From Hymenobacter citatus (GTDB lineage: Bacteria > Bacteroidota > Bacteroidia > Cytophagales > Hymenobacteraceae), in the NCBI RefSeq assembly GCF_014333615.1, contig NZ_JACSCY010000004.1:248001-312000 (forward strand): 64,000 bases of DNA. The letters are read 5' to 3'. Positions 50,296 to 60,000 of the stretch are shown here, piece after piece. The notes beneath the pieces were generated by a model. That model saw only the letters and a list, made by a program, of their open reading frames with translations, searched no databases and was not told the origin of the DNA. Made by a program: the position numbers and the translations under genes. The stretch's first letter is position 1. Every line of letters starts with the position of its first letter.

Positions 50296-51072
50296 ATGTC
50301 CACTTCTTCCTCAACGCTGGCCCCCACGACGAATTCGGTCGAACTCGAACAGCCACGTTCCGGCACTTGGGATGGCGGTAACGAACCCTTTAAGGCGAGC
50401 TACGGCAAGCTGATGATGTGGTTCTTTCTGCTGTCGGATGCCTTCACGTTTGCTGCGTTCCTGACCACCTACGGTATGATCCGTCACCGCAATCCGGTGT
50501 ATGTAGGTGATGTAAAAGATTTTGAGTTCTCAACTGCCTACTGGCCTATTCCTGAGAAGGTCTTTAATGCTTTCCCTGGTTTTCACGGCGTAGATCTACC
50601 GCTAGCCTTCGTGGCGTTGATGACGATGATTCTCATCTTCAGTTCCGTGACAATGGTATTAGCCGTAGAGGCTGGTCACCGCATGGATAAGAATGATGTG
50701 CAGAAATGGCTTTTGTGGACTATTCTATTTGGAGCTACTTTCCTGAGCTCTCAGGCGTGGGAGTGGAGTCACTTTATTGGCGGTCATGAAGAAGGTACGC
50801 TAATGAGCGACGGAACCATGTTCCACGGCGCCAATTTGGCCATGAACCAATATGGCCCGGTGCTATTTGGCGACTTGTTCTTCTTTATCACTGGTTTCCA
50901 TGGCACGCACGTATTCTCAGGTGTTTGCCTACTGGTATGGGCTTTCATTGCTACCACTAATGGTACCTTCGAGAAGCGTGGCCATTATGAGATGGTAGAG
51001 AAAATTGGTCTCTACTGGCACTTTGTAGACTTAGTATGGGTGTTTGTATTCACCTTCTTCTACCTTGTTTAA
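50296..51072 (+). CDS. ctaE: Cytochrome c oxidase subunit III (long)
   Basis: The 258-residue protein has an N-terminal hydrophilic region (1-35), an additional loop (RNPVYVGDVKDFEFSTAYWPIPEKVF) and about five to six helices. The family blocks are MMWFFLLSDAFTFAAFL, QAWEWSHFI, ITGFHGTHVFSGV and GLYWHFVDLVWVFVFTFFYL. Subunit III stabilises the proton-uptake path of subunit I. It is followed by a hairpin at 51084-51127 and then subunit IV. Confidence 0.94.
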   Translation: MSTSSSTLAPTTNSVELEQPRSGTWDGGNEPFKASYGKLMMWFFLLSDAFTFAAFLTTYGMIRHRNPVYVGDVKDFEFSTAYWPIPEKVFNAFPGFHGVDLPLAFVALMTMILIFSSVTMVLAVEAGHRMDKNDVQKWLLWTILFGATFLSSQAWEWSHFIGGHEEGTLMSDGTMFHGANLAMNQYGPVLFGDLFFFITGFHGTHVFSGVCLLVWAFIATTNGTFEKRGHYEMVEKIGLYWHFVDLVWVFVFTFFYLV

Positions 51073-51083
51073 TCGTAAAATTT

Positions 51084-51127
51084 AAATGGCTGGTCGCTCC
51101 ACAATGCGTTGGAACGACCAGCCATTT
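51084..51127 (+). repeat. Hairpin between subunit III and IV genes
   Basis: AAATGGCTGGTCGCTCC (51084-51100) pairs with GGAACGACCAGCCATTT (51111-51127) at 16 of 17 positions, loop of 10 bases. No long T-run follows. It may be a partial terminator or RNA-stability hairpin within the operon. Confidence 0.65.
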
Positions 51128-51158
51128 ACCCATTCAGTAATTCAACCATTTAGTTATA

Positions 51159-51503
51159 ATGGCACATCACGTCGAAGTTCAACACAACGAGATACGGGAA
51201 ATTCCGAAGCCCAACACCGGTTGGATCTGGAAGACTTTCTGGGTATTAGTGGGCATCACGGCCGTTGAGTTTGTTATTGCCTTTACGATGCCATCCAGCA
51301 CCTTGCGGAACAGCATCTATATTGTGCTAACCATTTTCAAGGCGTTCTTCATTGTAGCAGAATTTATGCACTTGAAGCACGAGACGAAAGGCTTGATCTG
51401 GAGTATTCTTATTCCAGTTGCGCTACTCATTTGGTTACTGGTAGCATTGGTAACCGAAGGCTCTTACGCTGGCGAGTTGCTTCAGCATACATTTAGCAGC
51501 TAA
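51159..51503 (+). CDS. Cytochrome c oxidase subunit IV (prokaryotic COX4 type)
   Basis: The 114-residue protein has three membrane helices after a hydrophilic N-terminus (MAHHVEVQHNEIREIPKPNTG). IVLTIFKAFFIVAEFMHLKHE and IWSILIPVALLIWLLVALVTEGSY match the small subunit IV family (CyoD/CtaF-like). It is a structural subunit. The gene ends 3 bases before the SCO-like gene. Confidence 0.88.
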   Translation: MAHHVEVQHNEIREIPKPNTGWIWKTFWVLVGITAVEFVIAFTMPSSTLRNSIYIVLTIFKAFFIVAEFMHLKHETKGLIWSILIPVALLIWLLVALVTEGSYAGELLQHTFSS

Positions 51504-51506
51504 TAC

Positions 51507-52157
51507 ATGCGGCCCCGGCAAACCCTGTTGTTGGGCCTTATGCTGCTTGTGCCCGTCCTGGCTTTTCTATTTCTGAAAAGCTTTGGCACCAATCATTACG
51601 CGCTGCCAACTTTCTTTCCCGAACGTGTTGACTCAACACAAGTAGGCGGAAAGTGGCAGCGCGATACTGTTTATCACCACCTGAGCAGCTTCGGATTAGT
51701 CTCTCAATCTGGGCACCCGGAGGCTGTAACAGAAATAGCAGGTAGTGGGCTCTACGTAGCAGGATTCTTATGTGCTAATTGTCCCGGTGCCTCGCCCGAG
51801 CCCATTGCGCAACTGGCCCGTGTGCAGGAACTATACCGTCAAGATCCGCAAGTGAAGCTGGTTACGTATCTAACCGCTGGCATTACGCCCGAAAAAGCGG
51901 CTGAACAGTACGGTGCTATTGCCGGCAAATGGTGGTTTCTGGCGGGCGATAGCACAGTATTGCGTCGTGTAGCTGATGATTATCATTTACCGGCGGTTAA
52001 AAACAGCACGATTCAGACCCCAAACCTGTTTTTAATAGACCGCGAGCAGCAAATACGAGGCATTTACGACGGCACCAAGCATAAAGAGATTGATCGGCTA
52101 TTGACCGAGATAGGCGTTCTATTGTACATCTATGAGCACGACGACGCAGGCCGCTAA
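51507..52157 (+). CDS. SCO1/SenC-like protein with altered copper-binding motif
   Basis: The 216-residue protein has a single N-terminal membrane helix (about 6-24) and a thioredoxin-like domain. Its position among oxidase assembly genes and the ending TPNLFLIDREQQIRGIYDGT identify it as a SCO relative, the family that delivers copper to CuA. The usual CxxxC (as in CPxxC) is replaced: C92-P-G-A-S96 has lost the second Cys, and a new Cys at 89 makes C89-A-N-C92. The conserved His before the last strand is also absent (IQT). Its 3' end overlaps ctaM by 26 bases. Confidence 0.82.
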   Translation: MRPRQTLLLGLMLLVPVLAFLFLKSFGTNHYALPTFFPERVDSTQVGGKWQRDTVYHHLSSFGLVSQSGHPEAVTEIAGSGLYVAGFLCANCPGASPEPIAQLARVQELYRQDPQVKLVTYLTAGITPEKAAEQYGAIAGKWWFLAGDSTVLRRVADDYHLPAVKNSTIQTPNLFLIDREQQIRGIYDGTKHKEIDRLLTEIGVLLYIYEHDDAGR

Positions 52158-52686
52158 TCCTGGCGGTACTACCAAATACAAAATTTTAGCCGGTGTACTG
52201 GGCGCAGTGATACCATTGGCCGTTGCTGTACTGTACTTCTTTCCAGGAATTCTGAAGGTAGAAGGCCTCGACGTGAAGATGTTGCCTGCTGTGAATGCTG
52301 GGCTAAATTCACTAACGGCTGTTTTTCTAATACTCGGGTATTATTTTATCCGGAGAAAGAATGTAGCGCGTCATCGTGCTATGATGGGCATGGCCTTTCT
52401 GCTTGGGTCGCTGTTCTTGGTATCGTATGTGGCCTATCACTCGCAGGGCATCGTCACAAAGTTTGGCGGGGTAGGGACCATTCGGGGGGTGTATTATTTT
52501 TTGCTGCTGACGCATATCGTGCTGGCAGCCGTGACGGTAGCATTGGTGCTGTTTACGCTGTATTACGCACTGACGCAGCAATTTGCTAAGCATCGCCGGA
52601 TAGCTCGCTGGACGTTTCCTATCTGGCTATATGTGTCCGTTACAGGGGTTATCGTGTACTTCATGATTGCGCCCTACTATACGTAG
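52132..52686 (+). CDS. ctaM: DUF420 protein, CtaM-like oxidase assembly factor
   Basis: The 184-residue protein has four or five membrane helices. DUF420 (Bacillus YozB, Staphylococcus CtaM) is needed for maturation of aa3-type oxidase. Conserved histidines are visible in RHRAMMGMAFLLG, YVAYHSQGIVTKF and LLLTHIVLA, a pattern that could bind copper or haem. It overlaps the SCO-like gene by 26 bases, implying coupled translation, and precedes a small CxxC protein. Confidence 0.9.
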   Translation: MSTTTQAANPGGTTKYKILAGVLGAVIPLAVAVLYFFPGILKVEGLDVKMLPAVNAGLNSLTAVFLILGYYFIRRKNVARHRAMMGMAFLLGSLFLVSYVAYHSQGIVTKFGGVGTIRGVYYFLLLTHIVLAAVTVALVLFTLYYALTQQFAKHRRIARWTFPIWLYVSVTGVIVYFMIAPYYT

Positions 52687-52749
52687 CAACCTCAACGTAA
52701 AACCTTTGTCCAAGTTGAAACTTAACGCCTGTTTGGGTGTTCAAATCAT

Positions 52750-53007
52750 ATGAAAAAGGCCCTCACATCCAGTGTATTTCTGTTGCTGCTGAGCACGTTG
52801 CTAAGCTTATTACCTCTAGCCACGCAGGCCCAGTGTGTACTATGTAAGTCGCAGGTAGAGTCGTCGCGTACGGAGAAAGACGGTTACGACGTAACAGGTC
52901 TGAATAAAGGTATCGTATACCTCATGACGGTTCCTTATCTTTTGATGGGCACCGTAGGGTACTTTTGGTACCGCAACGTGCAAAAGAAGAAAGCTACACA
53001 GCAGTAG
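52750..53007 (+). CDS. Small membrane protein with signal peptide and CxxC
   Basis: The 85-residue protein has a signal peptide (MKKALTSSVFLLLLSTLLSLLPLATQAQ), a short exported region starting CVLCKSQVESSR, and a C-terminal membrane helix (GIVYLMTVPYLLMGTVGYFWY). The CxxC faces the periplasm and could handle copper or thiols. It is the last gene before a strong terminator and may be the end of the oxidase cluster. The family is not characterised to my knowledge. Confidence 0.8.
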   Translation: MKKALTSSVFLLLLSTLLSLLPLATQAQCVLCKSQVESSRTEKDGYDVTGLNKGIVYLMTVPYLLMGTVGYFWYRNVQKKKATQQ

Positions 53008-53060
53008 CAGTAGTATAGTCTAGATTGCATTCTTCGTGCAACTGTTGTACTAAGCAGTGA

Positions 53061-53085
53061 ATGCCGCCAAATGGCGGCATTTTTG
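53061..53085 (+). terminator. Terminator of the act-cox cluster
   Basis: ATGCCGCCA and TGGCGGCAT form a compact stem followed by TTTTTG. It lies about 55 bases after the last small gene and is the best candidate for the end of the respiratory transcript. Confidence 0.85.
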
Positions 53086-53139
53086 TTAGCTTCCAGGTAG
53101 GTTTGCGCTGTAGTGTTTGGTGTTTGTTAGCCTTCTGCC

Positions 53140-56100
53140 TTGTTTAAATCAACTCGTTTTTCCCCGTTGTTTTTGCTGCTGGCGGCCGTTCTGTGCTTTG
53201 CCGGGGCCTACGTCAGCAACCAATATGCGCAACGCTCTGGCTCCTTGTTTCGGGCCGATGCACTGCGGCTACAGAACCTATTAACGGAGGCCGAACTGAC
53301 AGCACGCTACGAGGCAGAATCAGTAGTAGACAACCTGCGCAAGTATAAGCCGACTTTTGGAGAGTTGGTAAGCCGTACTACCTACCCTTGCTTTGTATAT
53401 GAAGGCGAAGAACTGGTAAGCTGGTCGGATCATACCATTGAGCCAGACCAGGCGTTGGTAGATGAGGAGTTTCGGGAGAAAATGGTGGAAATGCGCTTTG
53501 GGCATTACTTGGTGCTGCGCCAGGTGCTGGGGCCATATACCGTTATCACCTATGTGCCGCTGGAGCAGCACTATGGCATCAGTAACCGCTACCTGCGCAA
53601 TGGGGCTGGGCAGGCGCTGTTCCGTGGCATGAATATCCAGCTGGTGCCTACTAGTACCAACCAGCGCTTACCTCGCCTGTATACCGATGCGGGAGAATAC
53701 CTGTTCTCAGTCGAAAGTCTTCAGCCCAACCCAATTACGGGTAAATATCTACCGTGCTTTTTACTGTTGCTGGGCCTCAGCTGCTACTTGCTGTGCTGGT
53801 GGCAAATGGCGCGGCGCCGCTTTCGAGCAGGCAAGGCTCTTAGCGGCGCCATCGTGGTAATTCTGTCGCTGGTAGTGCTGCGGGCAGCTTTGCTCTTTGC
53901 AGGCCTACCTTTTTCGCTGATTGAATTACCCTTATTCGACCCACGCGTCTACGCAGCTTCCTGGCTCTCTCCCTCGCTGGGCGATTTGCTAATCAATGCG
54001 CTCTTGTTGTTGGTAGGGTCTTACTACGCATTATTGCTGTTCCGGCGCTACCGGATAGTGCGGCGGGTGCGGCAAGTGCGCAATCAATTGGTGCGGCTGC
54101 TGCTGGGGGTGGTAGCCGTACTGGGCTATTTTGGGCTGATGGTATTGCTATACCAGTTCTTCTCCAACAGCTTCAACAACTCCCAACTGGTGCTCGATAT
54201 CACCCAGAGCATTCAGGTAAGCGGCTTTAAGGTGTTGCTGTGCCTGGCGCTGGTGTTGCACGGCGGAGCATATATGGTAGGCTTCTTCTTGCTGTCGCAG
54301 CTATTTACGGCGGCGGTACGGCCTACCTCCAAGGTATCGGATGTGGTGCTGCTGAGCTTCTTTATGTTGCTATTTCTACCAACCGGCCTTATTCTTAATC
54401 AGCCCTACCTTACGCTATTGGGGCTAGCGTTGCTGTTTTTCGCGGTGCTGCGCCTGACGGGGTTGAAGCAATTGGTGAACGTGGTTCCCTATCAGATCTA
54501 CCTGTTCATTTTCCTGATGTTGGCCGTAATATCGGCTGTGGGGGCACTGGCTTTGTATGAGTTTGCCGATCAGCAACTTATTTTGAGTAAACAGAAAGTA
54601 GCTGGAAATTTGTTGATCGACAACGATTTGCAAGGAGAATACCTGTTGGCGGAGCGCACGCGTCAAATGGCCGCCGACTCGCGTATTCAGAAAGTATTGG
54701 CTAATCCGTTTGCCAACCAGGAAGTAGTCCGGCAGAAAATAGACAAGTATTACCTGCGCGACTATTTCGACAAATACGAGGTGGTGGTGACCCTATTTGG
54801 CCCCTCGGGCACTACAGCCGACAGTAGCGTGGCCTTACCCGACCTGCGCCACCGCTTGCTTGCCAACGCCACGCTCACCGACCAAAAAGGTATTTACCTG
54901 ATTCGGGGTAGCAACTCCTTCAGCACACGGCGCTATGTGGCCCTGGTGCCTGTGCCGGCTGATAGCAGCCGAGAAAGTACTATTGTATTGGAGCTGTCGC
55001 TTAAGAAGCTGACGGCCTATAGCGTAGTGCCCGAGCTATTGATCGACCAAAAGTTTTTTCAGCCAGGGCTAGGACCGGAGCTAAGCTACGCTGGCTATGA
55101 AAACAACCAACTAGTATACAGTGAGGGAGATTTCGATTATGTAAATCAGTTGACTAACAGTGTGTTGAATGATAGTAGGCTCTATACAACGGGCTTAGCT
55201 ATCAACGGCTTTCACCACCTGGGCGTGCGGGGGCCGCAGCAACGGTTGGTGATTGTGACCACACCTACGTATTCGTTTGGTAATTGGCTGGCCAACTTCT
55301 CTTTCCTGTTTCTGCTGCACACGTTCTTCTGGCTGGTGTGCATTGGCGTCTACACCTTGGCGCAGGGACAGTCGTTGGAAGTATTTCGGACCAATTTCAG
55401 CACCAAGATTCAGCTGTTTCTGAACTTCGGTATTCTGGTGCCGCTGCTAATTGTGAGCGTGGCAACGGCCAGTCAGGTGACCAGCTCGTACAAACGCGAC
55501 CTGCTGCGCGCCTATGAGCGACGCGGCAAGGCGGTGCAGGAAAGCCTACTCCGCAACCGCTCCGCCCTCACCGATTCTGCCAACCACAGCGCCATCATCG
55601 ACCTGGCCGACAACGTAGCCAGCATCACCGATACCGACCTGAACCTGTACGACGCCCACGGCATGTTGCAGGTGAGCAGCCAGCCGCTCATTTTTGAAGC
55701 GGGTTTGCTGAGTCCGTTGATGAACCCGCAGGCTATGGCGGCACTAGCTGAGCATGGGCAGCCGCGTAAGCTGCTGACGGAGCACGCCGGTACACTATCG
55801 TTCAATGCGCTTTACCTACCCCTACGCGCGGGCACGGTGCGCGCTGGTAAACCGGCGCCGGTGATTGGCTACGTGGGCATCCCATTCTTCGACTCCGAGA
55901 AAGACTTGGACGGCAAGCTAATTGAGCTGATATCTACCAGCCTGAACATCTTCACGGTGATGTTTATTCTGTTCCTAATTCTGACGTTTGTGGCGTCGCG
56001 CATCCTCACGGCCCCACTTAAGCTCATCACGGCCAAGCTGAAACAGACTACCCTCACGGACCGCAACGAACTGCTGGAGTATAATTCGGCCGATGAGATT

Positions 56101-56883
56101 GGGCTGCTGGTGCGCGAATACAACGGCATGCTGATGAAGTTGGAAGCCAGTAAGTTGGAGTTGGCCGCGCAGGAAAAAGAAGCCGCCTGGCGCGAAATGG
56201 CCCGACAAGTGGCCCACGAAATCAAGAATCCGCTCACGCCCATGAAGCTTTCGTTGCAATACTTGCAGAAAGCCATTGCTGAGCACCGGCCCAACGTGCA
56301 GGAGCTGATTGGGAAGATTTCGCAGACGCTCATCACCCAGATTGACGTGCTCTCCGACATTGCTACCTCGTTCAGCACCTTCACCAACCTACCCGCCATG
56401 CGCCCCGAGCGCCTGGACATCATCCCGATTTTGCGGCGTTGCGTGAGTTTGCACCAAAGCAATGCCATTGGCGGCCACCTCTACCTATTGCTGCCGGATG
56501 ATGCGGATAGCGGCAACTACGAAGTGTTTGCCGACGAAAACCTGTTGGTCCGTACATTCAATAACTTGCTGATTAACGCCCTACAGGCGGTACCCTTGGG
56601 TCAGCACCCCGATGTGGGCCTGTGGCTGGAATACCAGCCTGATGGCCAGCACCTATTGATATGTGTGCAAGACAACGGCGCCGGCATCCCGCTAGAGGTG
56701 CAGGACAAGATTTTCAAGCCGAATTTCACCACCAAAGAACAGGGCTCGGGCATTGGCCTGGCCGTAGCACGCCGCGGCATCGAAAGCGCGGGCGGGCGCA
56801 TCTGGTTCGAAACGGAAGAGGAGGTGGGCACCACGTTCTTCGTAGAACTCCCCCTGGCGCCGAGTGGTGAGATGGTGAGATAG
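53140..56883 (+). CDS. NtrY-like membrane histidine kinase
   Basis: The 1247-residue protein has an N-terminal signal anchor, an extracytoplasmic region to about 205, a group of about seven or eight membrane helices (about 205-470), a second extracytoplasmic sensor region (about 490-710), another helix (about 720-740), a CHASE-like region, a membrane helix at about 945-960, HAMP, and a HisKA domain with H1026 in RQVAHEIKNPLTPMKLSLQYL. An HATPase_c domain ends the protein (NLLINALQAV, DNGAGIP, GSGIGLAVARRGIESAGG). No response regulator lies next to it. The only possible start here is TTG, because a stop precedes it by 4 codons. Confidence 0.88.
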   Translation: MFKSTRFSPLFLLLAAVLCFAGAYVSNQYAQRSGSLFRADALRLQNLLTEAELTARYEAESVVDNLRKYKPTFGELVSRTTYPCFVYEGEELVSWSDHTIEPDQALVDEEFREKMVEMRFGHYLVLRQVLGPYTVITYVPLEQHYGISNRYLRNGAGQALFRGMNIQLVPTSTNQRLPRLYTDAGEYLFSVESLQPNPITGKYLPCFLLLLGLSCYLLCWWQMARRRFRAGKALSGAIVVILSLVVLRAALLFAGLPFSLIELPLFDPRVYAASWLSPSLGDLLINALLLLVGSYYALLLFRRYRIVRRVRQVRNQLVRLLLGVVAVLGYFGLMVLLYQFFSNSFNNSQLVLDITQSIQVSGFKVLLCLALVLHGGAYMVGFFLLSQLFTAAVRPTSKVSDVVLLSFFMLLFLPTGLILNQPYLTLLGLALLFFAVLRLTGLKQLVNVVPYQIYLFIFLMLAVISAVGALALYEFADQQLILSKQKVAGNLLIDNDLQGEYLLAERTRQMAADSRIQKVLANPFANQEVVRQKIDKYYLRDYFDKYEVVVTLFGPSGTTADSSVALPDLRHRLLANATLTDQKGIYLIRGSNSFSTRRYVALVPVPADSSRESTIVLELSLKKLTAYSVVPELLIDQKFFQPGLGPELSYAGYENNQLVYSEGDFDYVNQLTNSVLNDSRLYTTGLAINGFHHLGVRGPQQRLVIVTTPTYSFGNWLANFSFLFLLHTFFWLVCIGVYTLAQGQSLEVFRTNFSTKIQLFLNFGILVPLLIVSVATASQVTSSYKRDLLRAYERRGKAVQESLLRNRSALTDSANHSAIIDLADNVASITDTDLNLYDAHGMLQVSSQPLIFEAGLLSPLMNPQAMAALAEHGQPRKLLTEHAGTLSFNALYLPLRAGTVRAGKPAPVIGYVGIPFFDSEKDLDGKLIELISTSLNIFTVMFILFLILTFVASRILTAPLKLITAKLKQTTLTDRNELLEYNSADEIGLLVREYNGMLMKLEASKLELAAQEKEAAWREMARQVAHEIKNPLTPMKLSLQYLQKAIAEHRPNVQELIGKISQTLITQIDVLSDIATSFSTFTNLPAMRPERLDIIPILRRCVSLHQSNAIGGHLYLLLPDDADSGNYEVFADENLLVRTFNNLLINALQAVPLGQHPDVGLWLEYQPDGQHLLICVQDNGAGIPLEVQDKIFKPNFTTKEQGSGIGLAVARRGIESAGGRIWFETEEEVGTTFFVELPLAPSGEMVR

Positions 56884-56990
56884 TGAAATGGTGAGTTTGC
56901 TGTTCTGGCCGCGCAATCGGAGCCGCTTGCGCAGGTGGCGCTGTTAGAACAGCAAACTCACCATTTCACCATCTCACCATTTCACCGCTC
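56862..56990. repeat. GGTGAG-word palindrome overlapping the kinase stop codon
   Basis: The arms 56862-56906 and 56946-56990 are complementary at about 42 of 45 positions. They use the same words as the element at 9401-9523 (GGTGAGATGGTGA, GTGAAATGG) but with a different inner stem (TTTGCTGTTCT/AGAACAGCAAA). The left arm includes the last codons of the kinase gene (SGEMVR, stop 56881-56883). Confidence 0.85.
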
Positions 56991-57051
56991 GGCACGAATC
57001 GTGGGTAGTTGTGCGTTAGGTAGCAAATAGATACGGGCGAAACTGAATGGC

Positions 57052-60000
57052 ATGAGGAAAAGCTTTACGCGTCAATTTATGCGCTGGGGCTGCTTGTTGT
57101 TGCTATTCTTGGCGGCGCGGGGGCCGTTGCTGGCCCAGGAGGCCGGGCCGCCCAGCACCCGCCGGTGCCGCTGGGTGCAGTTGTCGCCTACCCGCGATAC
57201 GGCCACGTTTCAGCTGCCCGACTCGCTGACGGTGGTGCCTACCTCCGTGACGGTGCCGGGGCATACGGTGGCCTACGATGTTCGCACTGACACCTACCAG
57301 TTTCTGCGCCAGCGTACGCGCTACCCTTCGCCCGAGCCAGGAGAGCCCGATCTGGTATTTCCTCGCCAGGAAGCCGATTCGGTGCTGGTGTGCTACCGGG
57401 TGCTGCCGCTGGCGCTGGCGGCGCCGCGCTTTCGGCGCCCGCGCAGCCTGCTGGATAGCGTGGCGTTTCGGGAGAAGCCGGTGAGTTACGAGGATTTTGC
57501 GGTGAAGGAGCAGATTCTGAGTACGCCAGGCATCAACAAAACAGGGAATCTGTCGCGGGGCGTGTCGTTTGGCAACACGCAGAACGTGTTTGTGAACTCG
57601 GCCCTGAACTTGCAACTGGAAGGCAAGCTCACGGATAAAATCAACCTGACAGCGGCCATTTCTGACCAGAATGTGCCGTTTCAGCCGGAGGGGAATACGC
57701 AGCAGTTGCAGGAGTTCGACCGGATTTACGTGACGCTCACGCACCCCAACTGGAGCCTGACGGCCGGCGACGTGGTGCTGCGCAACAAGCCCGATTACTT
57801 TCTGCGCTATTACAAGAATATTCAGGGGGCGGCCATTGAGGCCAACTTCAAGCAAGGGCCGCGGGCACGCAGTAGCACGGTGGTGGCGGCGGGCGTGGCT
57901 AAGGGCAAGTTTGCCTCTATCGACGTGCTACCCATCGACAACGTGCAGGGACCTTACCGGATGCGCGGCCCGAACGGCGAACAGTTCATCATTCTGCTCG
58001 CCAATTCTGAGCGCGTGTACCTGGATGGCCGCCTGCTGACGCGGGGCTTCGACTTCGACTACATTGTAGACTACAACCAGGCGGAAATCACCTTCACGCC
58101 CAACCACCTTATTACCAGCAACTCGCGCATCAAGGTAGAGTTTGAGTATTCCGATTTCAACTATTCCCGCTCGCTCACTACCCTCAGCCACTACCAGCAA
58201 CTGGGCAAGTTGCAAGTGCGGGCCAACTACTACCGCGAGGCCGACAACCCCGACAACTCGCCCAACCTGACGCTGAGCGAGGCAGACCGCGCCCGCCTGC
58301 GCAGCATCGGCGACAACGTGAGCCTGGCCACTACCTCCGGTGTCGATTCGGCAGGGTATAACCGCAATCAGGTCCAATACAACCGCAACGTCATCACGGA
58401 CGATAACGGCAACCGGCGCGTAGTGTACCAGTTTGCTACCGGCGCCGATACGTTGCGGGGCGTCTACAACGTACGCTTCACCAACCTGGGGCCTAACCGG
58501 GGCGATTATATCGTGAGTACCGTCAACGCCGGTGCCAACGGGCAGGTGTACCGCTATGTGGCGCCCCTGAATGGCGTACCGCAGGGCAGCTACGCGCCGG
58601 TGCGCCTGCTGCCTACCCCGCTGCTCAAGCAAATGGCCACGGCCGGAGCTACGTATCAGGTCGATTCGACGGCCAGCGTGTTTGTGGATGTGGCTTCGTC
58701 GCAGCTGGATGTGAACCGCTTTTCGCCGGAGGCGGCGCAGGGGCAGGCCATGCGGGTGGGCTACGCGGTGCAAAACCGCCGCATCAACCTGCCGGGCCTG
58801 CGCGACTACCGCTTGCAGAGTGACCTCACGTTTGAGTACACCAGCCACCGCTTTTCGCCGATTGACCGGTACCGCGACATCGAATTTGACCGCAACTGGA
58901 GCAACAACATCAACGGCTCGGTAGCCGCCCAGACCAACACTACCAGTCAGACGCCCCGCGAGGATAATATTCTGAATTTTTCGGTGGGCGCAGTGAAGGA
59001 TATCAACAACAGCATCAGCTACCGCCTGAGCCGCCGCTACCGGGCCACGGAGGTAGACGGCACCCAGCATTGGCTGGAGGCGGCCCACCAGCTAGGCGAC
59101 GTGCAGCTGCGCGGCAACCTGTTTTTGCTGAATGCGCAGGTAGGTAGGCGAGAGTCGCAGTGGGCGCGGGGCGAGGCCACGGCGCGCTACGTGGCCGGCC
59201 CGGTGGTGCCCGGCTACGCCTACCGCTTCGACAAAAACCGCGTGGCCCTACCCAACGGCGATTCGCTTTTTACGGCCAACTACTATGATGAGCACCAGGT
59301 GTTTGTGCAGAGCCGCGACTCGGCCCGCACCCGCTTCCGCCTCGACTACACCTACCGCCGCGACCAGACGCCCCTCAACAACGAGCTGCAAACCCGCGGC
59401 CGCGCCCAAACCTGGCAGGGCTCCTTGGCCAGCCGCATCGGCCGCAACCAGGATATTGCGCTGGTGGCCACCTACCGCGACCTGATAGCCCGCGACAGCG
59501 CCCGCCAGCGCACGGTATTGGGTAAGGTAGACTGGAACGCGACGTTCCTCGACAATGTATTTCGCTCGGAGCTGAATTACAGCGTGGCCACCGGCCGCGA
59601 GCTGCGGCGGGATTACTCCTTCCTACCCGTCACCAACGGCCAGGGCACGCACTACTACGGCGGCGACGCCAACGGCAACGGCCGCCAGGACAAGGACGAG
59701 TTCTTTGAGGCGCCTACCTCAGATGCCCAGTACCGCACCTATATCAAAGTGTATCTGCCCACCGATCAGTACATTACGGCCTACACCAACCGCCTAAGCT
59801 ACCGCCTGAGCACCACCGCGCCCCGCGGCTGGCGCGAGGCGGGCAAGCTGCTGAGCTTCGTGGCGCGGTTCTCGGCCATCACTACCGTCACGCTCGACAG
59901 CCGCACCACCGACAACAGCCTGCGCGCCCGCCTGAATCCGTTTTCCTACCAGGTAGAGGACAACCAGCTGCTGGGCATGAACAAGCTGCTGCGCAATACG

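Noticed and set aside
57103..57855. 250-residue minus-strand open frame
   Set aside because: It is antisense to the N-terminus of the barrel protein, with no family motif and an Arg/His-rich composition.
57928..59088. 386-residue minus-strand open frame
   Set aside because: It lies entirely opposite the outer-membrane barrel gene, whose signal peptide, barrel pattern and terminal aromatic residue are convincing. The antisense frame is Val/Ala/Arg/His-rich, as expected from mirrored GC-rich codons.
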